Shown piece after piece: positions 54,028-64,000 of a stretch of DNA of 64,000 nucleotides. Numbering within the stretch: the first letter of the stretch is position 1; every line of letters starts with the position of its first letter. The notes beneath the pieces were generated by a model, which was given only the letters and a program-made list of their open reading frames with translations, was not told the origin of the DNA and ran no database searches. Made by a program: the position numbers and the translations under genes. This DNA comes from Blastobasis lacticolella (Eukaryota; Arthropoda; Insecta; Lepidoptera; Blastobasidae): positions 16,157,001 through 16,221,000 of the forward strand of contig LR990054.1 of the NCBI GenBank assembly GCA_905147135.1, read 5' to 3'.

Positions 54028-55803
54028 TGTAACGTTCGCCCTTTCAGCAAAACAGACTCTCTCATACTTTCACACACACACTCATTCACACTGAAACCTA
54101 AGCTCTAAAACTACCATTTCTAAACCGTAAGACTATAGAATCTATTATCAACGTTTTAAACTAAATAAGGCCATTTGTGATCGTCTATGGAACTCTACGT
54201 TGTGATGTTAATAACCCCGATGCTTTTAGAGTGGAAAAGTATAAACAGGTATGGAAATTAATGATTTGAAATGAAATTAATATGAAAAGAGTTAATTATA
54301 TTAGAGATTAAGTTGTCAAGAAAGTTGTATCTAAAGTTAGGAATCAGATTCATATATTATGTATAAAGGGAACAAACAGATATTATGTCTAAGGGAAAAT
54401 AAACAGATATTATGTCCAAGGGAAAATAAACAGATATTATGTCCAAGGGAAACAAACAGATATTATGTCTAAGGGGAAAATAAACAGATATTACGCCCGA
54501 GGGGAAAATAAACAGGTATTATGTCCAAGGGAAACAAACAGGGCCCCCCTCATTAGAGGAGGGGTAAGCTGCTCCAAAGCCAGATAACTGACTCCAGCAT
54601 GAACTTCGCTACTCGTAGCCCATGCTTCACTCCGCAGCTTACTATATGAGTCAACCAGAGACATCCTCATCCTACCCTGATATTTTATTTAAGAGATGGC
54701 ACAAGATTCTAGGTCTTTGTCAAGTCAATTAGTATTTCATAATATATAATGTAAGAGGGCACAACAACAACAACCAATGCCTGTGGATCATATCCATATA
54801 ATAATTGTAGGTGTGATTAATTCAATAAAGCATGTAGCTTACTCCAGGTCTCTCCACATCTTCTTGTTGTGAAACGTATATCATGTACCAGAGCTTACTC
54901 ATGAGCATAATGACAAGTCTTAGGATACACCACAGGTTGAGTCAATCGCGTATGCAGGGTCCAATAGACTCGACGATGTAGATTTGGATACCCCATAAGC
55001 ATACAAAGGCGGACTACAACAGTGTTCCTTCGACAACAATAAAGGGCCCGAATTCAGCAGCACAGATATAGTATAGGTAGAATAGTATAGAATCGGCAGT
55101 TAGCCCTGGAGAGAGTGCTCCATACACAAATGCAGATTATGCATAATAAAGTTTTCAGTTTGTAATATTTCTTCAAAATCCAGTGATGGATAAGTTCCAG
55201 AGAACCATGGTGTTGTTCCAAATGGCTAAAGCCACAATATTTTAGTAATAATTAAAGGGAAAGAGATAGAGTCCCATAGGTCAGTCCGTAAGGTAGTGCT
55301 ACCACCGCTCCGGAAATGGAACCTACATGTGAGGAACGAAGCGGCCAACTTCTCACACAGCCAAACATCTCACGGGTACAAAACTCAATCCTTGAAATAA
55401 TGTAAAAACAGCAGGTGAACAGGATCATGATTTCAATTGGTAGTCCCAAATGTATTTGATGTATCACATCAAGTTCTTCATATAAATCTCCCAAGTAAGT
55501 AAGTTGTACAAATGATAGATATCTTCAGTATCGATAAATAGCTCAAGGCTAATTTAAATTAGTTATAAAAATAATTAATATTGTAATAAACAACTGGTAA
55601 TTGAGGCCTGTAACTTCAGGTACTCTCAATAAATATTTCAAATGCTGGACTCCAATTGGTATAAAAAAGTAGCTCCAAAGTTTATTTCTATATATAGAAT
55701 ATTATTGATGTTACAACTGTATTAGGGGTCTGTACACTGTTGAACCATCTAGTTATGAAAGTAAATAACAATGAACTTTATTCATTGGTCCTAAGCAATT
55801 CCA
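54028..55803 (-). repeat. 3' LTR of the retrotransposon (minimum extent)
   Basis: It starts TGTAACGTTCGCCC on the plus strand, i.e. ends ...GTTACA on the element strand. The far boundary is hidden because the other copy leaves the window. A pyrimidine-rich run just after ...CGCA at 56992 (CTCACTCTCGCTCTTCTCTC) would, reversed, be a polypurine tract next to a TG start, giving an LTR of about 2965 bases; that is inference. Confidence 0.8.
54368..54541. repeat. 27-28-bp tandem repeat inside the 3' LTR
   Basis: About six units of AACAGATATTATGTCCAAGG with AAAATA or AAACA spacers. The same array is at 62565-62738 in the other LTR with equal copy number. Confidence 0.9.
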
Positions 55804-55879
55804 ACGTACAGATTTGGTCGTATCAAAGTCGTCCCATTGGCTCACCACTAAGTACTAGAAAGGTTTTGCAAGTCCATGG

Positions 55880-56440
55880 AATTCAGACAGACCAACTGCT
55901 ATCCCGATATAAAGGAAGCGAGCTTCCTCAACATCGAAACAACAATCAAGCAGGCCGAAAACTGTACAACGCTACTCCCCTTCTTGGTACCGCATTAACA
56001 TCGCTGTTTTCGCTATGTGCATTAAATTTGGATTGACTGACTGCTATCCGGATATCTTAAGACCGAAGTCCCTCAATATCACGATAACAACGGTACACCC
56101 AAAAGTTTATCTATGCGGACTCCAGCTTTGCTAATACATTTTAGAACCTTTTCGCAACATGCATTAGGTTTAGACTGGTCAGCTGCTATCCAGATGTCTC
56201 AAGACCGCAATCTATTAACATCGCAATAACACCAACTCGCCTAAAAATTGACTTGCGCGGACTAAGCTCTAAGATGGCTGATTTTAGGACCTTTTCGCAA
56301 CATACCTTAGATTCAGATAGGTTAGCTGCTATAATGATATCTCAAGACCGTGATCTCTCCACATCACCATAACACCAACTCACCCATAAATGGATTGCGC
56401 GGACTAAGCCCTAAGATACTGGTGTTCCAACAGGACCCCA
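55880..56440. repeat. Degenerate ~142-bp tandem repeat
   Basis: CTGCTATCCCGAT (about 55898), CTGCTATCCGGAT (56040), CTGCTATCCAGAT (56181) and CTGCTATAATGAT (56323) mark four diverged units. These share TCAAGACCG, CACAACACCAACTC-like and GCGCGGACTAAG blocks. Confidence 0.7.
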
Positions 56441-57239
56441 ATCATAAAACCCGATCTGTCACGTATGCTACCCGAAAGAAGGATACTAAATATTATTTTA
56501 TTAAGATCATGTTCCATGCCATCTCTACTAAATATCATAAAGTAATATCTACACATTAAAGTTATAAAGAAAATAATTTAAGGATTTAAAATCCAAATTG
56601 CAATGCTCAATGAAGTCATCCCACTTCTAAAGTATTTCATTCCAAACAGCCCTAAACATTCAAAATAGCGAATTAATAAATGCTCGTTATAAATTTATTC
56701 TCAAGGTGTGAAAACACATCAACTCCTAATAGCCTACTTGTTTTAATACAAATAATGGCCAACAACTTTATTAATTTACTTAAAGGCAACTAACAATCGC
56801 GCTCATACTAATACTGACACGCACTCATACACACATAACATACTCACTAACATCATCTACACTATAGACCAAAAGCGCACGCTCTGTCTTTCTCATATAG
56901 GTACATACTGTTTGACAATGAAGGAATCTATGAAATTAGTTTCTCGCCCCTAAATCCGTTCGGACTAGAAAATCTTTAGTACGTCTAACGCACTCACTCT
57001 CGCTCTTCTCTCTCTCTATCGATTTATACGATAATTGTTTCAATCCTTTTCAATTAATAGAGTATAATAACTGTATATAGTACAATACAGAAGCCGTCTA
57101 CCGCGTACTTTTAGATAATTTAGTAAAATTCAACCTAAAATTGAAATACGTGAAAGCGATTATTAATAACCGTATTAAATGTGACGCGGCTAAAATTTCA
57201 TAAAAGGTAATTAATAAAAATAACATTTTTAAAACTTAT

Positions 57240-57345
57240 GATGTTTCGCTCTGAGGATCGAACCCGTGACCATCGGTTGACTCCGCGGTAAAGTCGAACG
57301 CTCGCTATACTAGCAACCTTAACTACTGAACGCGCGGCGAAATAT
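57240..57345 (-). repeat. tRNA-like segment (SINE head) inside the LTR element
   Basis: On the minus strand GCGCGTTCAGTAGTTAAGGT (A-box-like) is followed by GGTCACGGGTTCGATCCTCA (B-box-like). No good acceptor stem is seen, so it is not a functional tRNA gene. Its head differs from SINE families A and B. Confidence 0.5.
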
Positions 57346-58245
57346 GCTACCACTATTAGATCGGTCGTATTTCATAAAATTCTCCGAAACCAAAACTCTT
57401 CAGGTATTCCGTATTATTTTACAGATTTAATGATTATTTAGTGGATATATAACAATATATGAATATATTAGTCTACGCCTAAATTCCTACAATACTTGAT
57501 GAGTCGATTTTTGTTTATTTAAAAGATAACCTAAGCGAACTACTTTTGGGCCTACCCCTTTCTTTATCCCAATAGTCGAAGCCTAAGCATTTCCTTGTGC
57601 AAATAAATTCCCCGTTTACTGTGTAAGTGTGATGTAAATGTCCCATACATAAGTCCTATGCATATCTAGAATAAAGACTAGCTAAACCTAACTTTCAGCA
57701 CTGGAATAGCGACCGAGATCGCTCAACCAAGTACTAAGGTATATTCCCTATCGTCTCCTGGGCCAGTCAGTGGTGGGTCTGACCAGTGTAGCCAGAAGTT
57801 GTACCTATTCCTAAGAATATCCGACATGATACTGCCTGGGGACATGCCGAATACATTGTGTGACAAGACCTCGGAACCTCGGCACTACGGGGCTTACTGT
57901 TGGGAAGCGAAGGCGAGGGCCTTGCAACCTTGCGTGGAAACACTTGACGAATCCCAGATCCTTTCGTAGTGCCTAAATTCCAAGTCAGACGATCTATGAA
58001 TGTCACACAAAAATTCCAGAGAAAGATACTAGGCAATTACTTAATTCCAATCGGAACAAAAGGTTAATAATGGAATATTATGTAACATCCAGCCATTTGC
58101 TGTCCGAATCAAACGGCCTAAGGTCTTCAACCTTAGTAGGACCTGAAAGCATAAGCAAGGGCGGTGTGCAATGCCTTGCCAAGGGGTCCCTGAAACAAAA
58201 ACAACAATTAGTATTTTTCATCACTGTTCTAGAACACTAACATAC

Positions 58246-58400
58246 CTGGTTTTGTACTTCACTGAATCTACTGCCTCGAAGCTAAAGCTCGAGTGGAAAA
58301 ACCCCAAATGTATTGAATACGTCCCGCCCGGACGTCCGCCTTCGTCGACTGTTGAACCGAGAAAAAGCCCCCATCGAACCTTCCACTCCCTTATATATCG
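58246..58400 (-). promoter_or_regulatory. Candidate TATA promoter and short first exon
   Basis: On the minus strand TATATAA (58397-58391) is followed by a GC-rich stretch with an initiator-like GGTTCAACAG about 44 bases on. A good splice donor, ACCAG|GTATGT, has its exon end at 58246. This could be the promoter of the retroelement or a captured promoter. No ATG lies between. All inference from motifs. Confidence 0.3.
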
Positions 58401-61400
58401 ATTCCAAAAATCTGTCGATCTTTCGAGAACAAAAACAACACAGCGATCACGCCACCCTGTAGGGTTCCTTCAGCGAAACATGAAAACCCCTCAATCAACA
58501 AATCTTACTCGCGACGTACCCATTTGATAACCAGTCATTCCTTTAATCGGTACCTATTGAATGACATCGAAATTAGATGCAATTACTGTCCTAAAATATG
58601 TTTTAAATACAGCATAAACTACTCGTCTTTTAAATTATGGATAGTGAAAGACAGCTTCGGAACCCGACGGTTCGTGTCGACTCGACCTTGCCTATCAATC
58701 CACCCCACCTTAGGAGGTAGGCCTCATGCTTACTTTTTTCTTTCTCTAAGCTTTGTGACCACAAATTATATTCATACAGCCATACACATTGACATGATTT
58801 CTTTTGATTTCAACAACCCTATAAATATTTAAACCTATAAGTATTAAAACAAAGATAATTTTAGAACACTCAAATAATAGATAAACACATTACAAACATG
58901 AGAGAACTGTATAACAGTTACCATACTCCGCACATAGATGACGTTGTTAACGTGATATTGAGCGACCTCGTCAAATCGTATCTATCGAAATCTACAGATG
59001 GCGTTAGTTGCGGAACAGATATGAAAGATTCGCCCTATGGACACCAACTAACAAAATAATTACGAATCTCTCGCAACTCGTCGGTGATCGATCAGTTTTG
59101 AACGAAGCCGTTTCATTTTAACTTAAACCTATAATCTATTTTAAAAAAGGTATCGACTCCCGAACTCGAAGTACATATTTGTGGGATATTTTTCACGTGA
59201 AATATTTTGGCCTAAGGGTCAGACTGTTACAATCGCCCCTGAATTTTTATGAACATTAAAAGCGAATAAAAATTCGAATAGACTGTCTAAGTACTATTTA
59301 TCTAAATATTTTCTAAAGTAACCAAAATGTTTCAAGGTATATCATTTAATCAATTGTTTATCCGAGTTTTCAATCAACCGTTTATTTGTCTATAAATTTT
59401 TCATAAAGATTTAACTATGTTTGATTTAGTTTATTTTATACCAAATTAAGCAATATTTTATACTAAAATACTAATTTTTAAGTCACTTAATGCCCTAGTA
59501 GTAAGCTGTGTAGTCTAAAGCTTTAGTTGTTTTGAATGAACATGAATCAACACTTAAATGTGTTACACAAATGTGTTAAGTTAGACGAACTGCAATTCAG
59601 ATAACGTTAAAACAGACACGTCGCGGTTGAGTTGACTGGTAGATAAAGCCATGCCTGCTCCAGGTCCACCACTACATTTTGCGCAAGTAGCAAAATAAAA
59701 AGAGAAAAAAAAAACAAATAATGCATTTTTAAGATCATGGAGAGCGTGCGTTAACTATAGAGGGCAGCACAATAGCTTACACCAGAGACACCGTGCGGAT
59801 AAAAAGAAACCTTCCAGACCTGTCTAGATTTGCATCTGTAAACTTATTAAAATTTATTATAATGAAGTTTTATTACCTATATGTACAAAATGTTTATACC
59901 TAATAATGTTAAAAATGATAAAATATGGATTTCAGTCGAACAACAATAAACGGCAGCATAGCCTAATTACATAGAGATCAAAGGCTCTTCAATTCTGGGC
60001 ATGTCTAAGAAGTTCAGGATCATAAAATATTTCGAATGTTCAGATAATGGTAACTAAAGTATTGTTTAATAAGTACCTATTTAAATTCGAATCGCTCACA
60101 AAACTGCAATCCACCCGTGAATCATGAGTGTAAGTAGTATTCTTCACCGCTTTATGCTTTGTTCACCGATTGCTGACGATTCTATGTCTTGCGAATTTTG
60201 TTAGTTTCAATATTTTGGGCAAACTAGGGGACAAGAAAAAGACTACAACGCGCGAACTAGCTGCAAAAGTGATTAGAGGTTTCACCTTACTCATTACTTA
60301 AACAAAATTAAATCACAGAGAATATTTTGTAATTTGTGACAGACAGCGAGCAAAGTAAAGACTAGCCAACGCGACGAAAAGTAAACAAAATACGTGAAAT
60401 ACCTATGATGCGCGTGCACCTAAGATTCGTTTAAGTGGTGAGTTTTATACTACAAACTTTGATATTTCTACAAACATGTGACCACATATAACATTAAACA
60501 TATTTGTGCATTAACCAATCATTTCTAAATGCTTTTAAATTATGCCGATTTTCTGTGTTTATAATTTGTTTGGATTTTCACGTAGCCATGATATAAGAGA
60601 CTAGTCGTTGGAAATTAATAGAATTTTACACCATCAGATTTATGTACCTAGTTTTCTTTGATGTGTTGGAACATCCATAAATGTACCAATAATTTATTCG
60701 TCTAAACAATTCATAAAACTTATTACGTGAAGTGTCAATCTCAAATTTTTATAAGATAAAAGTTTCGGATTAGTGCCACTAATTGGCAGCTCCTCCACCC
60801 CGCATTTTGCCTGTATATAAAAGTTATCTCCAATTTTACGATTATATATTCTTAAGTCATGGCAAGCGTCAATAGCGCGATATAAATACCAGTAGCGCCA
60901 TCTCTCGTATGCGTTAAGAAACTCCGGCCCCCATACAATCACTATACCTATACGTAAAAATGTGCGTTGATGGTATTTCTTTATTTATGTTTGAATTATA
61001 TTGTTATTCTCACCTAACAGACAACAAAATAATGGAAATAAAGTGTTCACCGCTACTTCCATACATATTTAATACACAACAAAATAACTATCAACGCAAC
61101 GCAGTAACTATCAAACCACGCAACGACCCCAACGCGGTCCCCAACAACAGACAGTGCGACTCAAGAGGAAAATCTATAAGGTAGGACTATTCTGCGAACC
61201 TTAAAAAGTATATTACGATCGCTAGGATTCCTATTAATTGAGAACTAATCATACAAATGATTTTTTGAACTATCCAGAAATACTCGGAACTCACAGGCGC
61301 AAGGAACCGTATAATACCTAAAAAGCATATATGCTTAAGACAAACCTCCTACCTAAATATAAGGAACGAATTAATTGCTAACCCTATGAATGCCGTCGGT

Positions 61401-62205
61401 CATCTTAGGAATTTTAAGACGTTAATGACAACTTTTGGTGTCACAATATTACGTGTTTTTCAAATACCTAAGTAATTAAAAGTCAACTTGTATATAGTTA
61501 AATTAGTACCAACTTCATTCCATCACAATCATACATGTACACATTCTCTAATGATAAGTAAGGCGAGTGAATCCTGTAAACGTTTACGATTGACCGTCTC
61601 TAATATGAGCTATTTTCGTTACCCTTTAAAAGCATGTACAACCTAGTTCCTGTAATTGAGATCGATCAAGTAAATAATTGGTAAATTTTGATGACATTTT
61701 CGTTGTACTAGGTTTAATTAAGCTAAAAACTAACTTTACTCGGTCACCTGTCAAGGAAAATTATTTCACAGGGTTGCGATCTACGGCTTCTCTAAACCAA
61801 ATAACTATGATGGCCACTCATAGCAATTTATACGAAAAACCGTTTCACACGTTTTCCCTCCAAAACAATTCAACTGTTATTGGACCTAAAAACGACAATT
61901 GAGCAACATCCTAAACGACTTATTGATTTGTCCGAAATGCTGTAAATTTATTATCATTACTCTGACAGAAATACAAAATAATGTCAATATAGAAGATTTA
62001 CAAATATTTTGGTCATAATTTTAGAAATAACCTGTTTAATACTTCCACTCTCTCCATTTCACGAACAACAAATTGTGCTCTCTTGAAGAAAGCCACTAAC
62101 CTCGTGTAAATTACAAGTATTCGATGGTATGAAACTCGTCACAGTTGACGTTGATGTTTGTGATGATGATGACAAAACAGATGATGATGATATAGCAATG
62201 GTAAT

Positions 62206-62223
62206 ATCCTGGTCACGGCACCA
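62206..62223 (-). other. Primer-binding site complementary to tRNA-His
   Basis: The plus strand reads ATCCTGGTCACGGCACCA, which equals the 3' end of metazoan tRNA-His including CCA (acceptor TCACGGC A, then CCA). On the element strand it is TGGTGCCGTGACCAGGAT, three bases downstream of the LTR end. This fixes element orientation. Confidence 0.82.
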
Positions 62224-62226
62224 AAT

Positions 62227-64000
62227 TGTAACGTTCGCCCTTTCAGCAAAACAGACTCTCTCATACTTTCACACACACACTCATTCACACTGAAACCTAA
62301 GCTCTAAAACTACCATTTCTAAACCGTAAGACTATAGAATCTATTATCAACGTTTTAAACTAAATAAGGCCATTTGTGATCGTCTATGGAACTCTACGTT
62401 GTGATGTTAATAACCCCGATGCTTTTAGAGTGGAAAAGTATAAACAGGTATGGAAATTAATGATTTGAAATGAAATTAATATGAAGAGTTAATTATATTA
62501 GAGATTAAGTTGTCAAGAAAGTTGTATCTAAAGTTAGGAATCAGATTCATATATTATGTATAAAGGGAACAAACAGATATTATGTCTAAGGGAAAATAAA
62601 CAGATATTATGTCCAAGGGAAAATAAACAGATATTATGTCCAAGGGAAACAAACAGATATTATGTCTAAGGGGAAAATAAACAGATATTACGCCCGAGGG
62701 GAAAATAAACAGGTATTATGTCCAAGGGAAACAAACAGGGCCCCCCTCATTAGAGGAGGGGTAAGCTGCTCCAAAGCCAGATAACTGACTCCAGCATGAA
62801 CTTCGCTACTCGTAGCCCATGCTTCACTCCGCAGCTTACTATATGAGTCAACCAGAGACATCCTCATCCTACCCTGATATTTTATTTAAGAGATGGCACA
62901 AGATTCTAGGTCTTTGTCAAGTCAATTAGTATTTCATAATATATAATGTAAGAGGGCACAACAACAACAACCAATGCCTGTGGATCATATCCATATAATA
63001 ATTGTAGGTGTGATTAATTCAATAAAGCATGTAGCTTACTCCAGGTCTCTCCACATCTTCTTGTTGTGAAACGTATATCATGTACCAGAGCTTACTCATG
63101 AGCATAATGACAAGTCTTAGGATACACCACAGGTTGAGTCAATCGCGTATGCAGGGTCCAATAGACTCGACGATGTAGATTTGGATACCCCATAAGCATA
63201 CAAAGGCGGACTACAACAGTGTTCCTTCGACAACAATAAAGGGCCCGAATTCAGCAGCACAGATATAGTATAGGTAGAATAGTATAGAATCGGCAGTTAG
63301 CCCTGGAGAGAGTGCTCCATACACAAATGCAGATTATGCATAATAAAGTTTTCAGTTTGTAATATTTCTTCAAAATCCAGTGATGGATAAGTTCCAGAGA
63401 ACCATGGTGTTGTTCCAAATGGCTAAAGCCACAATATTTTAGTAATAATTAAAGGGAAAGAGATAGAGTCCCATAGGTCAGTCCGTAAGGTAGTGCTACC
63501 ACCGCTCCGGAAATGGAACCTACATGTGAGGAACGAAGCGGCCAACTTCTCACACAGCCAAACATCTCACGGGTACAAAACTCAATCCTTGAAATAATGT
63601 AAAAACAGCAGGTGAACAGGATCATGATTTCAATTGGTAGTCCCAAATGTATTTGATGTATCACATCAAGTTCTTCATATAAATCTCCCAAGTAAGTAAG
63701 TTGTACAAATGATAGATATCTTCAGTATCGATAAATAGCTCAAGGCTAATTTAAATTAGTTATAAAAATAATTAATATTGTAATAAACAACTGGTAATTG
63801 AGGCCTGTAACTTCAGGTACTCTCAATAAATATTTCAAATGCTGGACTCCAATTGGTATAAAAAAGTAGCTCCAAAGTTTATTTCTATATATAGAATATT
63901 ATTGATGTTACAACTGTATTAGGGGTCTGTACACTGTTGAACCATCTAGTTATGAAAGTAAATAACAATGAACTTTATTCATTGGTCCTAAGCAATTCCA
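62227..64000 (-). repeat. 5' LTR of the retrotransposon, cut by the window end
   Basis: It is the same sequence as 54028-55803, with a 2-base deletion near 62493. Its 5' part (and the element's right-hand target duplication) lie beyond 64000. Confidence 0.85.
62565..62738. repeat. 27-28-bp tandem repeat inside the 5' LTR
   Basis: It is identical in layout to 54368-54541. Conservation of copy number between the LTRs supports a recent insertion. Confidence 0.9.

Larger units (their letters stand above)
56993..62205 (-). other. Internal region of the LTR element, no coding capacity seen
   Basis: Assuming the LTR boundary near 56992, this is 5.2 kb of AT-rich sequence. It holds a tRNA-like segment (57240-57345) and a TATA-bearing GC patch (58246-58400). 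Short GAT/ATC repeats lie near the primer-binding site. I found no D-x-D, CCHC or integrase-type motif in any minus-strand frame. Confidence 0.45.
54028..64000 (-). mobile_element. LTR retrotransposon, non-autonomous, right end outside window
   Basis: Two direct repeats (54028 onward and 62227 onward) are almost identical over the 1.77 kb that can be compared; the only clear difference I saw is a 2-base indel near 54294. On the minus strand each repeat ends ...CGTTACA, and the right one is followed after ATT by a primer-binding site for tRNA-His (62206-62223). This sets 62227-64000+ as the 5' LTR and 54028-55803+ as the 3' LTR. No gag, protease, RT or integrase frame is seen between them; the longest minus-strand frames are under 90 codons. 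It lies in the MXD locus on the same strand as that gene. A Bel/Pao or Gypsy origin cannot be decided. Confidence 0.78.

Noticed and set aside
54368..54541. CRISPR-like array
   Set aside because: Units are contiguous 27-28-bp minisatellite copies without unique spacers, in an insect LTR.
55252..55494. 80-codon minus-strand frame present twice (also 63449-63691)
   Set aside because: It is duplicated only because it lies in both LTRs; no recognisable domain or hydrophobic core beyond composition.
57240..57345. Functional tRNA gene on the minus strand
   Set aside because: The B-box is good but the acceptor stem ends do not pair well and no mature tRNA fold is evident.
58171..58832. Plus-strand frames of 118 and 102 codons in the LTR element
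   Set aside because: No resemblance to gag, pol or host domains, and they run against the element's orientation.

Overview
The window looks like a piece of a lepidopteran (moth or butterfly) nuclear genome. It is AT-rich, the genes are split by long introns, and the space between exons is filled with small dispersed elements: tRNA-derived SINEs, non-LTR retrotransposon 3' ends with (GAT)n or (TTCTA)n tails, and many short inverted-repeat (MITE or foldback) elements. Species cannot be named from the sequence. No bacterial-type gene, CRISPR array or rRNA is present.

Host genes. (1) At the left edge (481-682, +) is the last coding exon of a haspin-type histone H3 kinase; the rest of the gene lies to the left. 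(2) From 6293 to 15216 (+) seven exons can be joined by matching splice phases into a 224-residue Ser/Arg-rich protein that I do not recognise. Its sixth exon is the start of a GC-rich array of 131-bp tandem repeats (13841-14796) that has copied the exon's 3' end and its splice donor seven times. (3) On the minus strand are the last two coding exons of a Max-dimerization (MXD/Mad-like) transcription factor: the zipper exon at 53113-53341 and the terminal exon at 27547-27740, separated by an intron of about 25 kb. The bHLH part must lie right of the window. Genes 2 and 3 are convergent, with about 12 kb of AT-rich, repeat-bearing sequence between their stop codons.

Mobile DNA, left to right. 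1043-3960 is a broken LOA/R1-like non-LTR element on the minus strand (ORF1 with frameshifts, apurinic-type endonuclease, no reverse transcriptase). It is followed by a degenerate TAGGG-like array (3984-4205) and a non-LTR 3' end in the opposite orientation (to about 4640), which together resemble a twin-primed insertion. Introns of gene 2 hold an RTE-like 3' end, a TA-flanked MITE and foldback elements. The large MXD intron holds most of the small repeats, including two 269-bp MITE copies with 6-bp target duplications (45055-45323 and 51516-51784), a MITE nested in a MITE (48156-48616), and a retroposon with a 23-bp target duplication (36978-37210).

The right end (54028-64000, continuing outside) is a large LTR retrotransposon on the minus strand. 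The evidence is two almost identical direct repeats of at least 1.77 kb and an 18-nt primer-binding site complementary to the 3' end of tRNA-His. No gag or pol reading frame is visible between the repeats, so it looks like a young non-autonomous element inside the MXD locus. The most unusual features are the exon-spanning tandem array and this LTR element.
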